Below are positions 49,915 through 60,086 of a stretch of 64,000 nucleotides of DNA, one piece after another. A program made the position numbers and the translations under genes. Below the pieces are notes generated by a model, which was given only the letters and a program-made list of their open reading frames with translations, searched no databases and had not been told where the DNA came from. The stretch spans positions 36,755-100,754 of the forward strand of contig NZ_KB907813.1 in NCBI RefSeq assembly GCF_000382225.1, read 5' to 3'. The stretch comes from Hymenobacter aerophilus DSM 13606. Lineage in GTDB: Bacteria; Bacteroidota; Bacteroidia; Cytophagales; Hymenobacteraceae. The number at the start of each line of letters is the position of its first letter. The first letter of the stretch is position 1.

Positions 49915-51333
49915 TTATTTGGGCTTAGAGGAAGAGGTGCGAGTGCTAAGTTGATACGTGACTCCAATCCGGGCACCAATAGTGTTGTCGTTGTAACGCC
50001 CAATATCGGCACCATCGATATCATCCCGCAGAAATAGGCGTCCATCCACCCCCCCCAGTATACTCCATTGCGACCTGAGCCGGTATTCGAGCCCAACTCC
50101 AGCTGATATGTGTGGGGTAAACCTACTGGATGCCCCCACCGTCGAAAGGCTATTACCACTAGTCGTGACGCCACCACCTAACTGTAGGTAGGGTGTAAAA
50201 CGGTCAGTGGGCAACACTCGCAACATCAAGCCGGCTTCGGTGAAGTAGAACTTCTGGTCAAAGAACTGGCGAGCAGCCAGACGGCTCTGGCCGATAGCCA
50301 CGTAAGGGTTGAGGAAGCCGCCGGCAGGCTGATAGGCGACTTGGAATTGGGTAATGGCCGTAGTACGGGGCGAGGCGAAGTCGCCAGCGTAGCGCTGTCC
50401 GCCTGCTGAAACCGTAGCTAGCAGGCCTTTCTTGCGGTCAAGCACCTGCCGGCCCAGTACATCGTAGTGCTTGCCATATTCTCGTTCCGTCAAGTAGCGC
50501 ATCATTTTAGGACCAGTTGCTTCCGTTGAGTCCTTAGCCAGCCACAGCCTATCCCGGATGCCTTCATATATAAGGGCTTGCACGGCTTTTTCGATAGCTT
50601 CCTTGATGGCCATTTCGCTGGGCTCGTTGTAGGTGAAGCCAGTTTCGGCTTCCATAAGCTTCTTAAAGCTCACGAAGCGAAACAGACTTCCTTGAATCTG
50701 CTGCGACAATATCGTTTTGGAAGTGTACACGGTGCGCAGAATGCGGCCGTTGCTAGTACTGATGGCCCGCAGGTACACCGTCACGCGGTCCTGACGGTAT
50801 TGACCCGAAGCTCCGGTGCCGAAGTAGCGTAGCCCGGCCCCGCCCGTAAGCATGTTGGCATCATAGGAAATGATACCACCCTCCAGCATTACGCCCGCAA
50901 ACAAGAGCGGCGGCAATACAGGCTGCTTCACACCTGTTTGCTCGGTGAATTCGGCCCGGGTAGAGCGGATGATTTTGCGCTCATTGAGCAGGTTACCCAG
51001 GTTCTCACGCTCGATGGGGTCGAACCAGCCCGACTCTTCAAGCGCCCGTAGCAGAATGGTGGTCGTACCTTGGGTAATAGCGGTCGAAAAGCTGGAGCCG
51101 TTGATTTGCGGCTTGTATTGGCCGGTCTGGTCGCGGAACTTATACACCGCGACTACCGTGCGGGTTTTAGGGGCGGGCAGATTGAGCATATCAGCATTAC
51201 CGTTCACCTCAGTACCGAGTCGGGCCCGCTCAGGGCTGAAAGGCTGATGAAAGTAGGGGCTACAGGCAGCCAGTAGTATGGCAGTTAGCAAACCTAGAGC
51301 GTACTTATAGGGGCGCGCGGTAGCAGTGTTCAT
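49915..51333 (-). CDS. csgG: CsgG-type curli secretion channel with C-terminal barrel-like domain
   Basis: This 472-residue lipoprotein starts at ATG 51333 with lipobox LLAACSPYF (C24). The N-terminal 260 residues match CsgG: VVAVYKFRDQTGQYK, STAITQGTTTILLRALEESG, WFDPIERENLGNLLNERKII, LLFAGVMLEGGIISYDANM and RVTVYLRAISTSNGRIL. From about 330 to the end the sequence becomes a series of amphipathic strands (FQVAYQPAGGFLNPYVAIGQ, VGLEYRLRSQWSILGGVDGR, IGARIGVTYQLSTR), like an eight-stranded outer-membrane barrel. E. coli CsgG lacks this extra part (277 residues). It is the expected nonameric exporter of CsgA/CsgB. Confidence 0.88.
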   Translation of the reverse strand: MNTATARPYKYALGLLTAILLAACSPYFHQPFSPERARLGTEVNGNADMLNLPAPKTRTVVAVYKFRDQTGQYKPQINGSSFSTAITQGTTTILLRALEESGWFDPIERENLGNLLNERKIIRSTRAEFTEQTGVKQPVLPPLLFAGVMLEGGIISYDANMLTGGAGLRYFGTGASGQYRQDRVTVYLRAISTSNGRILRTVYTSKTILSQQIQGSLFRFVSFKKLMEAETGFTYNEPSEMAIKEAIEKAVQALIYEGIRDRLWLAKDSTEATGPKMMRYLTEREYGKHYDVLGRQVLDRKKGLLATVSAGGQRYAGDFASPRTTAITQFQVAYQPAGGFLNPYVAIGQSRLAARQFFDQKFYFTEAGLMLRVLPTDRFTPYLQLGGGVTTSGNSLSTVGASSRFTPHISAGVGLEYRLRSQWSILGGVDGRLFLRDDIDGADIGRYNDNTIGARIGVTYQLSTRTSSSKPK

Positions 51334-51442
51334 AGGGAGAGGCAACGACTTTTGTCGGGGAGGAGAAAAAGCAGGCGCTGGAGCGCAACCGAAGCAGGCA
51401 GTAGCGCCCGCAGGCCCGCTACCAATGCCGTCAGATGGTCTG

Positions 51443-51868
51443 CTAAGGCAGATTCGGAATGGTGACAGTGGTCTGGTTGCCGCTGGCGGGGTCAGCAATG
51501 ACGATGACGACGCCATTAGAACCTGGCGTTACCTGAATCTGGTAACCGCCGACCGAGTAATTGCCGGCTTTCACGGTGCCTTTCCCGAACTGATCGGTGA
51601 TAAAACGGTCAGTCAGCTGGCTCAGAATCTGTCGATTAAGACTGGCAGCGAAGGACGTAAGTGGGTCCTCAGCGGTGCGGGCCTGAGCGGCATTGGGGTC
51701 CTTGAAAGTATCCTGCGACGTAGCCGAGCTCAACAGGGACGAATAGTTGAAGGTGTTGCCGCCGAAGTTGGGGTTGATGGGCTCGTAAATAAAATCCTGC
51801 GCCGTAGCGGCGGGCGCGGCCCCCAAGGCCAGAAGTAGTGCAGTAACAGAGCAGTACAGGTATTTCAT
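51443..51868 (-). CDS. csgF: Curli assembly protein CsgF
   Basis: This 141-residue secreted protein has a signal peptide ending ATAQ, then DFIYEPINPNFGGNTFNYSS followed by LLSSATSQ. This aligns with the conserved CsgF N-terminus (FRNPNFGGNP...LLNSAQAQN) that plugs into the CsgG channel. The C-terminal half has QIQVTPGSNGVVIVIADPASGN and ends TIPNLP. CsgF couples CsgB nucleation to the exporter at the cell surface. It lies 110 bp upstream of the csgG start, between csgE and csgG. Confidence 0.92.
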   Translation of the reverse strand: MKYLYCSVTALLLALGAAPAATAQDFIYEPINPNFGGNTFNYSSLLSSATSQDTFKDPNAAQARTAEDPLTSFAASLNRQILSQLTDRFITDQFGKGTVKAGNYSVGGYQIQVTPGSNGVVIVIADPASGNQTTVTIPNLP

Positions 51869-51930
51869 GGCAGAGCAGTTTAGGAGCAGAAGTGGAATAG
51901 TGGGAGTTGGGTCAATTGCGTAAAGCAGAA

Positions 51931-52521
51931 TCAGTAGACTTCCAGGGGTTGGCGGTTGCCCTGTTCGAGCTCATTGCCCAGGCGGTTGTTCTCGATGAGG
52001 TGCTGGGTAACCGTGCCAACGGCCTCGCTGGCCGCCGCTTCGATGTACTCCTCATTTGGCTGGAGCGGCATTTCGAGCAGGTCGATATCGTTGACGGCCA
52101 CCGTGATGAGAATGCTGGTGCCGCGGGCGGGCTTTTCGGTGATGGTAACCACGTAGTCGCCCGAGCCGGCGGGAGCCTCGAAGCTGGTATAGAACAGGCT
52201 GTAGAAGTCGCGCCCCAGCTTGCTGATGGTTTCATCGACAACCAAACCATCTATTTCGAAGCCGCGCTGGACTTTCTCGGTGCCGCTCGAGTCGGCCGTT
52301 ACCTGGAGTAGCAGCCGCAGGGCTTCTTCGAGCTGCTTGGGGGTGAGTGGGTTTGCCTTGCTTTCGTTGGTAGGGGCCTGCGCCGGGGCCGGGCTGCCCT
52401 GCTGCTTCACGCGGGCGGGGGGCTGCCGCACGCCCTGCGCCAGCGCGGCCGGCGCCAGCAGCAGCAGGCCCGGCAGCAGCCACCAGCCCCATTTTCGCCA
52501 GAAATCAACGAAATTTATCAT
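51931..52521 (-). CDS. csgE: Curli assembly protein CsgE
   Basis: This 196-residue protein starts at ATG 52521 with a signal peptide (WGWWLLPGLLLLAPAALAQG). After a Pro/Gln-rich linker it has FEIDGLVVDETISKLGRDFY, SLFYTSFEAPAGSGDYVVTI, TEKPARGTSILITVAVNDID and VTQHLIENNRLGNELEQGN, matching the CsgE core (TVSSIGHDFYRAF, NERPSARWGSWITI). CsgE caps the periplasmic face of CsgG and guides CsgA. It is the first gene of the csgEFG string on the minus strand; its promoter could not be placed with confidence. Confidence 0.9.
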   Translation of the reverse strand: MINFVDFWRKWGWWLLPGLLLLAPAALAQGVRQPPARVKQQGSPAPAQAPTNESKANPLTPKQLEEALRLLLQVTADSSGTEKVQRGFEIDGLVVDETISKLGRDFYSLFYTSFEAPAGSGDYVVTITEKPARGTSILITVAVNDIDLLEMPLQPNEEYIEAAASEAVGTVTQHLIENNRLGNELEQGNRQPLEVY

Positions 52522-52661
52522 AGCACCGCCGCAGCTTAGGAGCAACAAACGGAAGAGCCTAGTCAGGCAACGGGCTCTTACGGTGCCTAAATGTAAGTAT
52601 TTAGTATATGAATATAACTAATTGCACGACAAGTAAAATTACACTGCGTAATTTCCTACTT

Positions 52662-53498
52662 CTATTCCCACAGCGGATAGTGCTCCAGGTTCACCTCTTG
52701 GCCAAAGAAAATGCGGGTACTTTCTTCGAACGAGCGGGTAAAATCGGACACGTAGAAGTGATGCCGGGGCGGCGTGGTGCCCGCGGCGGCCAGTAGCTGC
52801 CGGCTTTCGAGGTACTGGCGCACGTGCCGGGCTACTACATCGGAAGCGTCGAGCACTTCGGTGCGGCCCTGGTAGAATTCGGCAATCTGCTCCTTGATGA
52901 GCGGGTAGTGCGTGCAGGCCAGCACCAGGGCCTCTACGCCCTCCAGCGCCGGGTTAGAGAGGTAGGTTTCGATGACGTTGCCGGCAATAGTGTCATTAAA
53001 AAAGCCCTCCTCAATCATGGGAGCCAGCAGCGGAGTGGCCAGGCTGCGCAGGTCGACGCCCGCGTCGAGGTCGTCAACCTTCTTCTTATACACGTTGCTG
53101 TTCACCGTCTGCTTGGTGCCAATCAGCCCTACTACGCGACCGGCGTACTGCTGCCCCACGTGCGCCACGATGGGGTCGATAACGTTGAGTACCTGAGCCT
53201 TGGAACCCACATACTCGCGCACCAGCTCGTAGGCAGCAGCCGAAGCCGAGTTGCAGGCAATAAGAATCACCTTGCATTGCTGGCGCAGCAGCAGGTCGCA
53301 GATTTTCACGGCGTAGGCCTGGATGGCGGCCGTGCTTTTGTCGCCGTAAGGCAGGTGGGCCGTGTCGCCGAAGTACACCAGCCGCTCGTGGGGTAGCACT
53401 CGGGCCACCGCCCGCGCCACCGTCAGGCCGCCAATGCCACTGTCGAATACGCCAATGGGACGAGTAGTGAGATCAGAAAGAGAAGTTGTTATAGCCAT
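52662..53498 (-). CDS. murI: Glutamate racemase
   Basis: This 278-residue enzyme supplies D-glutamate for peptidoglycan. It has GVFDSGIGGLTVARAV, LVYFGDTAHLPYGDKS, the first catalytic cysteine in ILIACNSASAAAYE, the second in ALVLACTHYPLIKEQI and the conserved DASDVVARHV. ATG 53498 places the start at MAITTSLSDLTTRP. It is preceded on the same strand by recQ, with a strong hairpin between, so the two genes are probably separate units. Confidence 0.97.
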   Translation of the reverse strand: MAITTSLSDLTTRPIGVFDSGIGGLTVARAVARVLPHERLVYFGDTAHLPYGDKSTAAIQAYAVKICDLLLRQQCKVILIACNSASAAAYELVREYVGSKAQVLNVIDPIVAHVGQQYAGRVVGLIGTKQTVNSNVYKKKVDDLDAGVDLRSLATPLLAPMIEEGFFNDTIAGNVIETYLSNPALEGVEALVLACTHYPLIKEQIAEFYQGRTEVLDASDVVARHVRQYLESRQLLAAAGTTPPRHHFYVSDFTRSFEESTRIFFGQEVNLEHYPLWE

Positions 53499-53542
53499 TT
53501 AAAAGCGAATGTAAGGTATGTGGACAGGCTTTTTCGGCACTT

Positions 53543-53591
53543 GGGTTTTGGAGCTTATTTTTCTGATTCTAAAAAATAAGCTCCAAAACCC
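53543..53591 (-). terminator. Rho-independent terminator after recQ
   Basis: GGGTTTTGGAGCTTATTTTT pairs with AAAAATAAGCTCCAAAACCC around a short loop. It sits just past the recQ stop at 53602. Confidence 0.8.
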
Positions 53592-53601
53592 GTCTTCCCT
53601 C

Positions 53602-55533
<1,932 letters not shown>

Positions 55534-55537
55534 GGCG

Positions 55538-55545
55538 CAAAGGTA
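55538..55545 (-). promoter_or_regulatory. Candidate -7 element abutting the recQ start
   Basis: TACCTTTGCGCCATG is identical to the start context of the CCA gene, with the -7 element 4 bp before the ATG. The message would be leaderless if this element is used. Confidence 0.5.
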
Positions 55546-55581
55546 CGGGCGGCAGGGGTTTGCGGTGGTAGGTGAATTATC

Positions 55582-55670
55582 CTGTCATCCTGAGCTTGCG
55601 AAGGACCTATACAGAAGGTAGTATCAAGTAATAGCTTCTGTATAGGTCCTTCGCAAGCTCAGGATGACAG
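55582..55670. repeat. Intergenic palindrome, family A (copy 4)
   Basis: CTGTCATCCTGAGCTTGCGA with AGGACCTATACAGAAG pairs exactly with CTTCTGTATAGGTCCTTCGC and AAGCTCAGGATGACAG. It lies upstream of recQ and downstream of the nuclease/phosphatase gene. Confidence 0.95.
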
Positions 55671-55696
55671 GCGGGGCCGTACGTACTGCTTCTCCT

Positions 55697-56815
55697 TTAC
55701 CGTCTCTCAACCGCTTCCCGGGCTTCTTCCTCTACTTCTTCCTGGCGGCCCTCCCTTATTTTTTCTACCGCTTCCTGCTCATCGGCGGCATCTGCTTCTT
55801 CAAGGCTTTCCTCCTGTTCGGCTTTGTCCTGGGGTTCGAAGCTGAGCTTGATGTAGATGGGAAAATGGTCGGAACCCACGTAGGGCAGGCGCTCCATGTC
55901 GTCGACTTTGAAGTGGGGCGAGACGAATACGTGGTCGAGGGGCCAGCGCAGCAGCCGGTACTCGGCGTGGAAAGTGGGCAGCAGGCCGCGGCCCACCCGC
56001 GGATCAAGCAGGCCGCTGATGCGCCGGAACAGCTCGGAGGTGTGCGACCAGGCCACGTCGTTCATGTCGCCGAACACGATGGTGGGCTCGTCGCGCTGCT
56101 CAATCTGGCGGCCTACCAGCAGCAGCTCGGCGTCGCGGCGGGTGCTGGTTTCCGCCTCGGCGGGCGCCGGCGGCTTGGGGTGCAGGCCGTACACGCGCAC
56201 CCAGGTGCGGCCGTTGGGCAGCTGCACGCGGGTATGCACGCTGGGCACGTCGTCGTCGATGAGGTACTTGATTTCACAGCCATCGAGCGGCAGACGCGAG
56301 AAAAACAACAGGCCGTAGGTGTTGTCGAGCGGCTCGTGGCAGGTGTAGGGGTGGGTTTTCTCCATCGGCTTCAGCTGCTGATGCCACCACTCGTCGGTTT
56401 CCACGGCCATGATGATGTCGGCATCGGCCTGCTGCAGCACCCGCAGCGCCTTGTCGCTCTGCTTGTTGTACTGCAGCACGTTCATCATCACCAAGCTTAG
56501 GTGGCCCCCGCCATCGGTGCGGGTGCTGTCGCCCACGTGCTTGCCGGCCAGCGGCGTATAGGGCACGATGCGGTAGGCCTGGTAGAGGGCGGCCAGCGCC
56601 ACGCTCGCCAGCAACGCCGGCAGCCAGTAACCGGCGGCGGGGTGGTGCCAGCCCAGCAGCCAGCCCGCCACCAACACGGCCAGCAGCACGCCCACAATCT
56701 GCAGGCGCGGAAAATCAAAAATGCGAATCCACCAGACCGTCTGGCGAATCAGCGGCAGTAATGTGGCAACCAGGGAGGCCACCGCCAGCAGCAGCACGAG
56801 GCCCTGCGCCAGCAT
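55697..56815 (-). CDS. Endonuclease/exonuclease/phosphatase-family membrane protein
   Basis: The 372-residue protein starts at ATG 56815 (MLAQGLVLLLAVASLVATLL) and has about three N-terminal helices (to about 100). The EEP catalytic fold follows: LSLVMMNVLQYNKQSDKAL, QADADIIMAVETDEWW, TIVFGDMNDVAWSHTS and the end VGSDHFPIYIKL with the H-bond-network SDH. Family members cleave phosphodiester bonds in nucleic acids or lipids. The C-terminal 45 residues are acidic, rich in Glu and charged repeats (EEVEEEAREAVERR), not part of the fold. Substrate unknown. Confidence 0.9.
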   Translation of the reverse strand: MLAQGLVLLLAVASLVATLLPLIRQTVWWIRIFDFPRLQIVGVLLAVLVAGWLLGWHHPAAGYWLPALLASVALAALYQAYRIVPYTPLAGKHVGDSTRTDGGGHLSLVMMNVLQYNKQSDKALRVLQQADADIIMAVETDEWWHQQLKPMEKTHPYTCHEPLDNTYGLLFFSRLPLDGCEIKYLIDDDVPSVHTRVQLPNGRTWVRVYGLHPKPPAPAEAETSTRRDAELLLVGRQIEQRDEPTIVFGDMNDVAWSHTSELFRRISGLLDPRVGRGLLPTFHAEYRLLRWPLDHVFVSPHFKVDDMERLPYVGSDHFPIYIKLSFEPQDKAEQEESLEEADAADEQEAVEKIREGRQEEVEEEAREAVERR

Positions 56816-56960
56816 CAGCCAACCAGAATCGTAGGAGTTGAACACTATAAGGAGAAGTTTGGAACAGGAAGGCAGGGAAAGTTTGGCTCTACGCGCCGCC
56901 GCCGCGGGGGTTGTTTTGCTAAAAGTAGGATTTTCCCCGTGCCGGTGCCGCAAAGGCTCG

Positions 56961-56968
56961 TACCTTTG
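56961..56968 (+). promoter_or_regulatory. Candidate -7 element of marC
   Basis: TACCTTTG fits TAnnTTTG and lies in a small dyad, GCAAAGG-CTCGTA-CCTTTGC, shared with the divergent gene. The -33 element is not clear. Confidence 0.45.
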
Positions 56969-56991
56969 CCGGCCATACCCTGCCCGCGCCT

Positions 56992-57609
56992 ATGGATATT
57001 CTGCTCGCCACGTTCACGACGCTGTTTTCGGTGGTTAATCCGTTCGGGGCCATGCCGGTCTTTCTGTCGCTCACGGAAAGCGACACGGCGGCCGAGCGGG
57101 CCAACATCGGCCTGAAGGCCTGCCTGTCGGTGCTGGCCGTGCTGTCGGTGTCGTTTTTTGCGGGCCAGTACGTGCTCAACTTCTTCGGCATCAACATTCA
57201 CCACCTGCGCATTGCCGGCGGAATCCTGCTCATGCGCTCGGCCTTCGATTTGCTGACGCCCGGCGGCAACCGCACCAAGGTGTCGCAGGAAACCATCGAG
57301 GCCAGCCGCGAGAAGGATGACATCAGCTTCACGCCCCTGGCCATGCCCATGCTCTCGGGCCCCGGCGCCATTGCCGTCTGCATCAGCCTGTACACCAAAA
57401 AGCTCACGTATGGCGACATGGGGCTGATTTTCGCTGGCTTCGTGCTGGTGGCGCTGGCCGTGTACATCATCCTCATGTCGTCGCTCCGGCTCACGCGCTT
57501 TCTGGGCCGGCCGGGCCTGGCGGCGCTGGCCCGCATCATGGGCTTCATCACCCTGGCCATCGGCGTAAACTTTATCATGACGGCCATTAAGGCCCTTTTC
57601 GTTGATTGA
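56992..57609 (+). CDS. MarC-family integral membrane protein
   Basis: The 205-residue protein has about six hydrophobic helices with the MarC signatures LFSVVNPFGAMPVFLSL, RIAGGILLMRSAFDLL and LAMPMLSGPGAIAVCISL. MarC proteins were once linked to antibiotic resistance, which has not held up; the function is unsettled. The start is ATG 56992; TACCTTTG at 56961-56968 is a good -7 element 24 bp ahead. The gene is divergent from the EEP gene. Confidence 0.93.
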   Translation: MDILLATFTTLFSVVNPFGAMPVFLSLTESDTAAERANIGLKACLSVLAVLSVSFFAGQYVLNFFGINIHHLRIAGGILLMRSAFDLLTPGGNRTKVSQETIEASREKDDISFTPLAMPMLSGPGAIAVCISLYTKKLTYGDMGLIFAGFVLVALAVYIILMSSLRLTRFLGRPGLAALARIMGFITLAIGVNFIMTAIKALFVD

Positions 57610-57611
57610 GC

Positions 57612-57707
57612 GGCAAGCTGCAAGCCGCAAGCTACAAGCCTGACCTTCCATTAGTCAACTGGTCAAACTTATAACTTGCGGCTTGCAGCTTGCCGCTTGC
57701 AGCTTCA
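57612..57707. repeat. Intergenic inverted repeat adjoining the hemE start
   Basis: GCGGCAAGCTGCAAGCCGCA and AGCTACAAGC pair with GCTTGCAGCTTGCCGCTTGC; several registers are possible because AGCTTGC units repeat. The right arm ends 7 bp before the proposed hemE GTG start. Confidence 0.8.
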
Positions 57708-57713
57708 AAAAAC

Positions 57714-58754
57714 GTGCTTCAAAACGACCTGCTTTTGCGTGCCGCCCGCGGCGAAGAAACCGAACGTACCCCCGTGTGGCTCATGCGCCAGGCGGGCCGC
57801 ATTCTGCCCCAGTACCGCGCCCTGCGGGGCCGCCTGAGCGGCTTTAAGGAGCTGGTGGAAACGCCCGACCTGGCCGCCGAAGTCACTATCCAGCCCGTCG
57901 ATGCGCTCGACGTGGACGCCGCCATCATCTTCTCCGACATTCTGGTGGTGCCCGAAGCCATGGGCCTCACCTACGAGATGGTGGAAGCCCGCGGCCCGCT
58001 GTTCCCCGAAACCATCCAGAACGCCCAGGACGTGGCCCGCATGCGCATCGCCGACCCTGAGGAGCACCTTGGCTACGTGCTGGAGGCCCTGCGCGTAACC
58101 AAGCGCGAGCTGAACGGCCGGGTGCCGCTCATCGGGTTTGCCGGCGCCCCCTGGACTATTTTGGCCTATATGGTGGAGGGCCACGGCTCGAAAACCTTCA
58201 GCAAGGCCCGTCGGATGCTGTACCAGAACCCCGAGCTGGCCCACGAGCTGCTGCGCAAAATCACGGCCACCACCATTGCCTACCTGCAGGCCCAGGTAAC
58301 GGCCGGCGCCAACCTGATTCAGGTATTCGACTCCTGGGCCGGCATTCTGCCGCCCGCGCACTACAAGGAGTTCAGCCAGCGCTACATTGCCGAAATCTGC
58401 GCCGCCATGCCCGCCGAAGTGCCGGTTACAGTATTCGCCAAGGGTGCTTTCTGGGCCATCGAGGACTTCGCCGCCCTGCCCGGCTGCCGCACCATCGGCC
58501 TCGACTGGAACCAGGACCCGCGCACTGTGCGCCCGCTGGTGGGCGACAAAACCCTGCAGGGCAACCTCGACCCCTGCGCCCTCTACGGCACGCCCGCCCA
58601 GGTGCAGGCTGCCACCAAGGCCATGCTCGACCAGTTCGGCCCCCAGCGCCACATTGCCAACCTCGGCCACGGCGTCTACCCCGATACCAACCCCGACAAC
58701 GTAAAAGTCTTCATCGAAACAGTGAAGGAATACAGCGCCGGAATGCGGGGTTAG
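57714..58754 (+). CDS. hemE: Uroporphyrinogen decarboxylase
   Basis: The 346-residue enzyme converts uroporphyrinogen III to coproporphyrinogen III in haem synthesis. The start is GTG at 57714 ([20 protein letters not shown]), as the family N-terminus expects; there is no ATG, and the longer frame from a TTG at 57690 lies in a palindrome arm. Conserved features are [48 protein letters not shown] and [13 protein letters not shown]. All key residues appear present. Confidence 0.96.
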   Translation: MLQNDLLLRAARGEETERTPVWLMRQAGRILPQYRALRGRLSGFKELVETPDLAAEVTIQPVDALDVDAAIIFSDILVVPEAMGLTYEMVEARGPLFPETIQNAQDVARMRIADPEEHLGYVLEALRVTKRELNGRVPLIGFAGAPWTILAYMVEGHGSKTFSKARRMLYQNPELAHELLRKITATTIAYLQAQVTAGANLIQVFDSWAGILPPAHYKEFSQRYIAEICAAMPAEVPVTVFAKGAFWAIEDFAALPGCRTIGLDWNQDPRTVRPLVGDKTLQGNLDPCALYGTPAQVQAATKAMLDQFGPQRHIANLGHGVYPDTNPDNVKVFIETVKEYSAGMRG

Positions 58755-58764
58755 AAAACCTCAT

Positions 58765-58854
58765 CTGTCATCCTGAGCATAGCGAAGGACCTATACAGAA
58801 GGCAACACCAGAAGTTAGCCCCTGGATAGGTCCTTCGCTATGCTCAGGATGACA
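58765..58854. repeat. Intergenic palindrome, family A (copy 5)
   Basis: CTGTCATCCTGAGCATAGCG with AAGGACCTATACAG pairs with CCTGGATAGGTCCTTCGCTA and TGCTCAGGATGACA. It lies between convergent hemE and the heptose kinase gene. Confidence 0.92.
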
Positions 58855-58889
58855 AACGGGTGTTCTGCTTTGCTCCTTGACCAAGAAAT

Positions 58890-59903
58890 TTACCAGCTCA
58901 GCAATGCCTGCGCTTCGGCTAGTAGCTTTTGCTTCTCAATCGGCACCACGCCCACCTGCTCGCAGACGAGGCCGCCGCCCAGGTTGGCCAGTGCGGCCGT
59001 GGCCGGCACCGGCAGGCGCAAAGCCACACACAGGGCGGCAATACTGATAACTGTGTCGCCGGCGCCTGATACGTCGGAGATGGTGCGCAGGTGGGCCGGC
59101 AGGTAGGTTTTCTGGTTCTGCAACTGGGCAAACACGCCGTGCTCCGATAGCGTCACGAGCACCGTATCGGGTTCCAGCAGCTCGCGCAACCGGGCCACGG
59201 CCGCCTCGAAGCCGGCCCGGTCGGTGGTGGGGTCGCCGAATTCGAGCTTGAGGCCCTCGCGCAGCTCTTTCAGGTTGGGCTTGAACAGGGTGCAGTGCTG
59301 GTAGGCCAGGAAGTTCTTTTTCTTGGGGTCGACCACCGTGGGCACGTCCCGCTCGCGGGCCAAACTGATGAAGTGGCGGATGTTGCTTTCGGTGAGTACA
59401 CCCTTGTCATAATCCTCGAAAATTACCACATCGGCCCGCGCCAGTAGCTCCGTAAAACGGGCCGTGAGGGCCTCGTTTTCGGCCGCGTCGGCTTCGGTTT
59501 CCACTTCTGAGTCAATGCGCAGCAGCTGCTGGCCGTGGGCCAGGATGCGCTGCTTCACGGTAGTGGGCCGGGCGCCGGAACGCACGATTCCCGCAGCCGA
59601 CAGCCCGTTTACTTCCAGCCGCTCCAGCAGCTGGTCGCCGCCCGCATCATCCCCAATCAGGGCGCACAGCAGCGGCGTGGCCCCGAGGGCCTGCACATTA
59701 AGCGCCACGTTGGCCGCCCCGCCCAGGCGCTGCTCGGTGCGGCTCACGTTCACCACCGGCACCGGCGCCTCGGGCGAGAGGCGCACCGAGCGGCCCCACA
59801 CGTAGGCGTCGAGCATCACGTCGCCTACAATAAGCACGGTTAGCTGGTTGAAGGCGGCAAACAGGTCGGGCAGCGAGGCGGGCGGCAGGGCGGTAGCGGG
59901 CAT
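58890..59903 (-). CDS. rfaE1: D-glycero-beta-D-manno-heptose-7-phosphate kinase (PfkB family)
   Basis: The 337-residue sugar kinase has VLIVGDVMLDAYVWGRSVRL, SPEAPVPVV, RLGGAANVALNVQALGATP and the PfkB signature ISDVSGAGDTVISIAALC with the catalytic Asp in GAGD. This combination marks RfaE domain 1 (HldE N-terminal part), which makes heptose 1,7-bisphosphate for lipopolysaccharide core synthesis. The adenylyltransferase half of bifunctional HldE is absent. Start is ATG 59903. TACCTTTG lies 27 bp upstream (59930-59937 on the minus strand). Confidence 0.9.
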   Translation of the reverse strand: MPATALPPASLPDLFAAFNQLTVLIVGDVMLDAYVWGRSVRLSPEAPVPVVNVSRTEQRLGGAANVALNVQALGATPLLCALIGDDAGGDQLLERLEVNGLSAAGIVRSGARPTTVKQRILAHGQQLLRIDSEVETEADAAENEALTARFTELLARADVVIFEDYDKGVLTESNIRHFISLARERDVPTVVDPKKKNFLAYQHCTLFKPNLKELREGLKLEFGDPTTDRAGFEAAVARLRELLEPDTVLVTLSEHGVFAQLQNQKTYLPAHLRTISDVSGAGDTVISIAALCVALRLPVPATAALANLGGGLVCEQVGVVPIEKQKLLAEAQALLSW

Positions 59904-59929
59904 CAAAAGCGGAAGCTGGTAAGAAGCCG

Positions 59930-59937
59930 CAAAGGTA
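59930..59937 (-). promoter_or_regulatory. Candidate -7 element of the heptose kinase gene
   Basis: TACCTTTGCGGC on the minus strand is close to the elements before recQ and the CCA gene but leaves a 26-bp leader. Confidence 0.45.
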
Positions 59938-59968
59938 GGCTAGTATTGAGTAGTGGGTAATAAGGAAG

Positions 59969-60074
59969 GAGAACGTCATTCAGAGCGCAGCGAAGAATCT
60001 CGCGTGAATCGTTGAACGACAAGGACGCAACGTCAGCACGCGAGATTCTTCGCTGCGCTCTGAATGACGTTCTC
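59969..60074. repeat. Intergenic palindrome, family B (copy 3)
   Basis: GAGAACGTCATTCAGAGCGC with AGCGAAGAATCTCGCG pairs exactly with CGCGAGATTCTTCGCT and GCGCTCTGAATGACGTTCTC. It lies between the aminotransferase and kinase genes. Confidence 0.95.
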
Positions 60075-60086
60075 ACCAAATCACCT

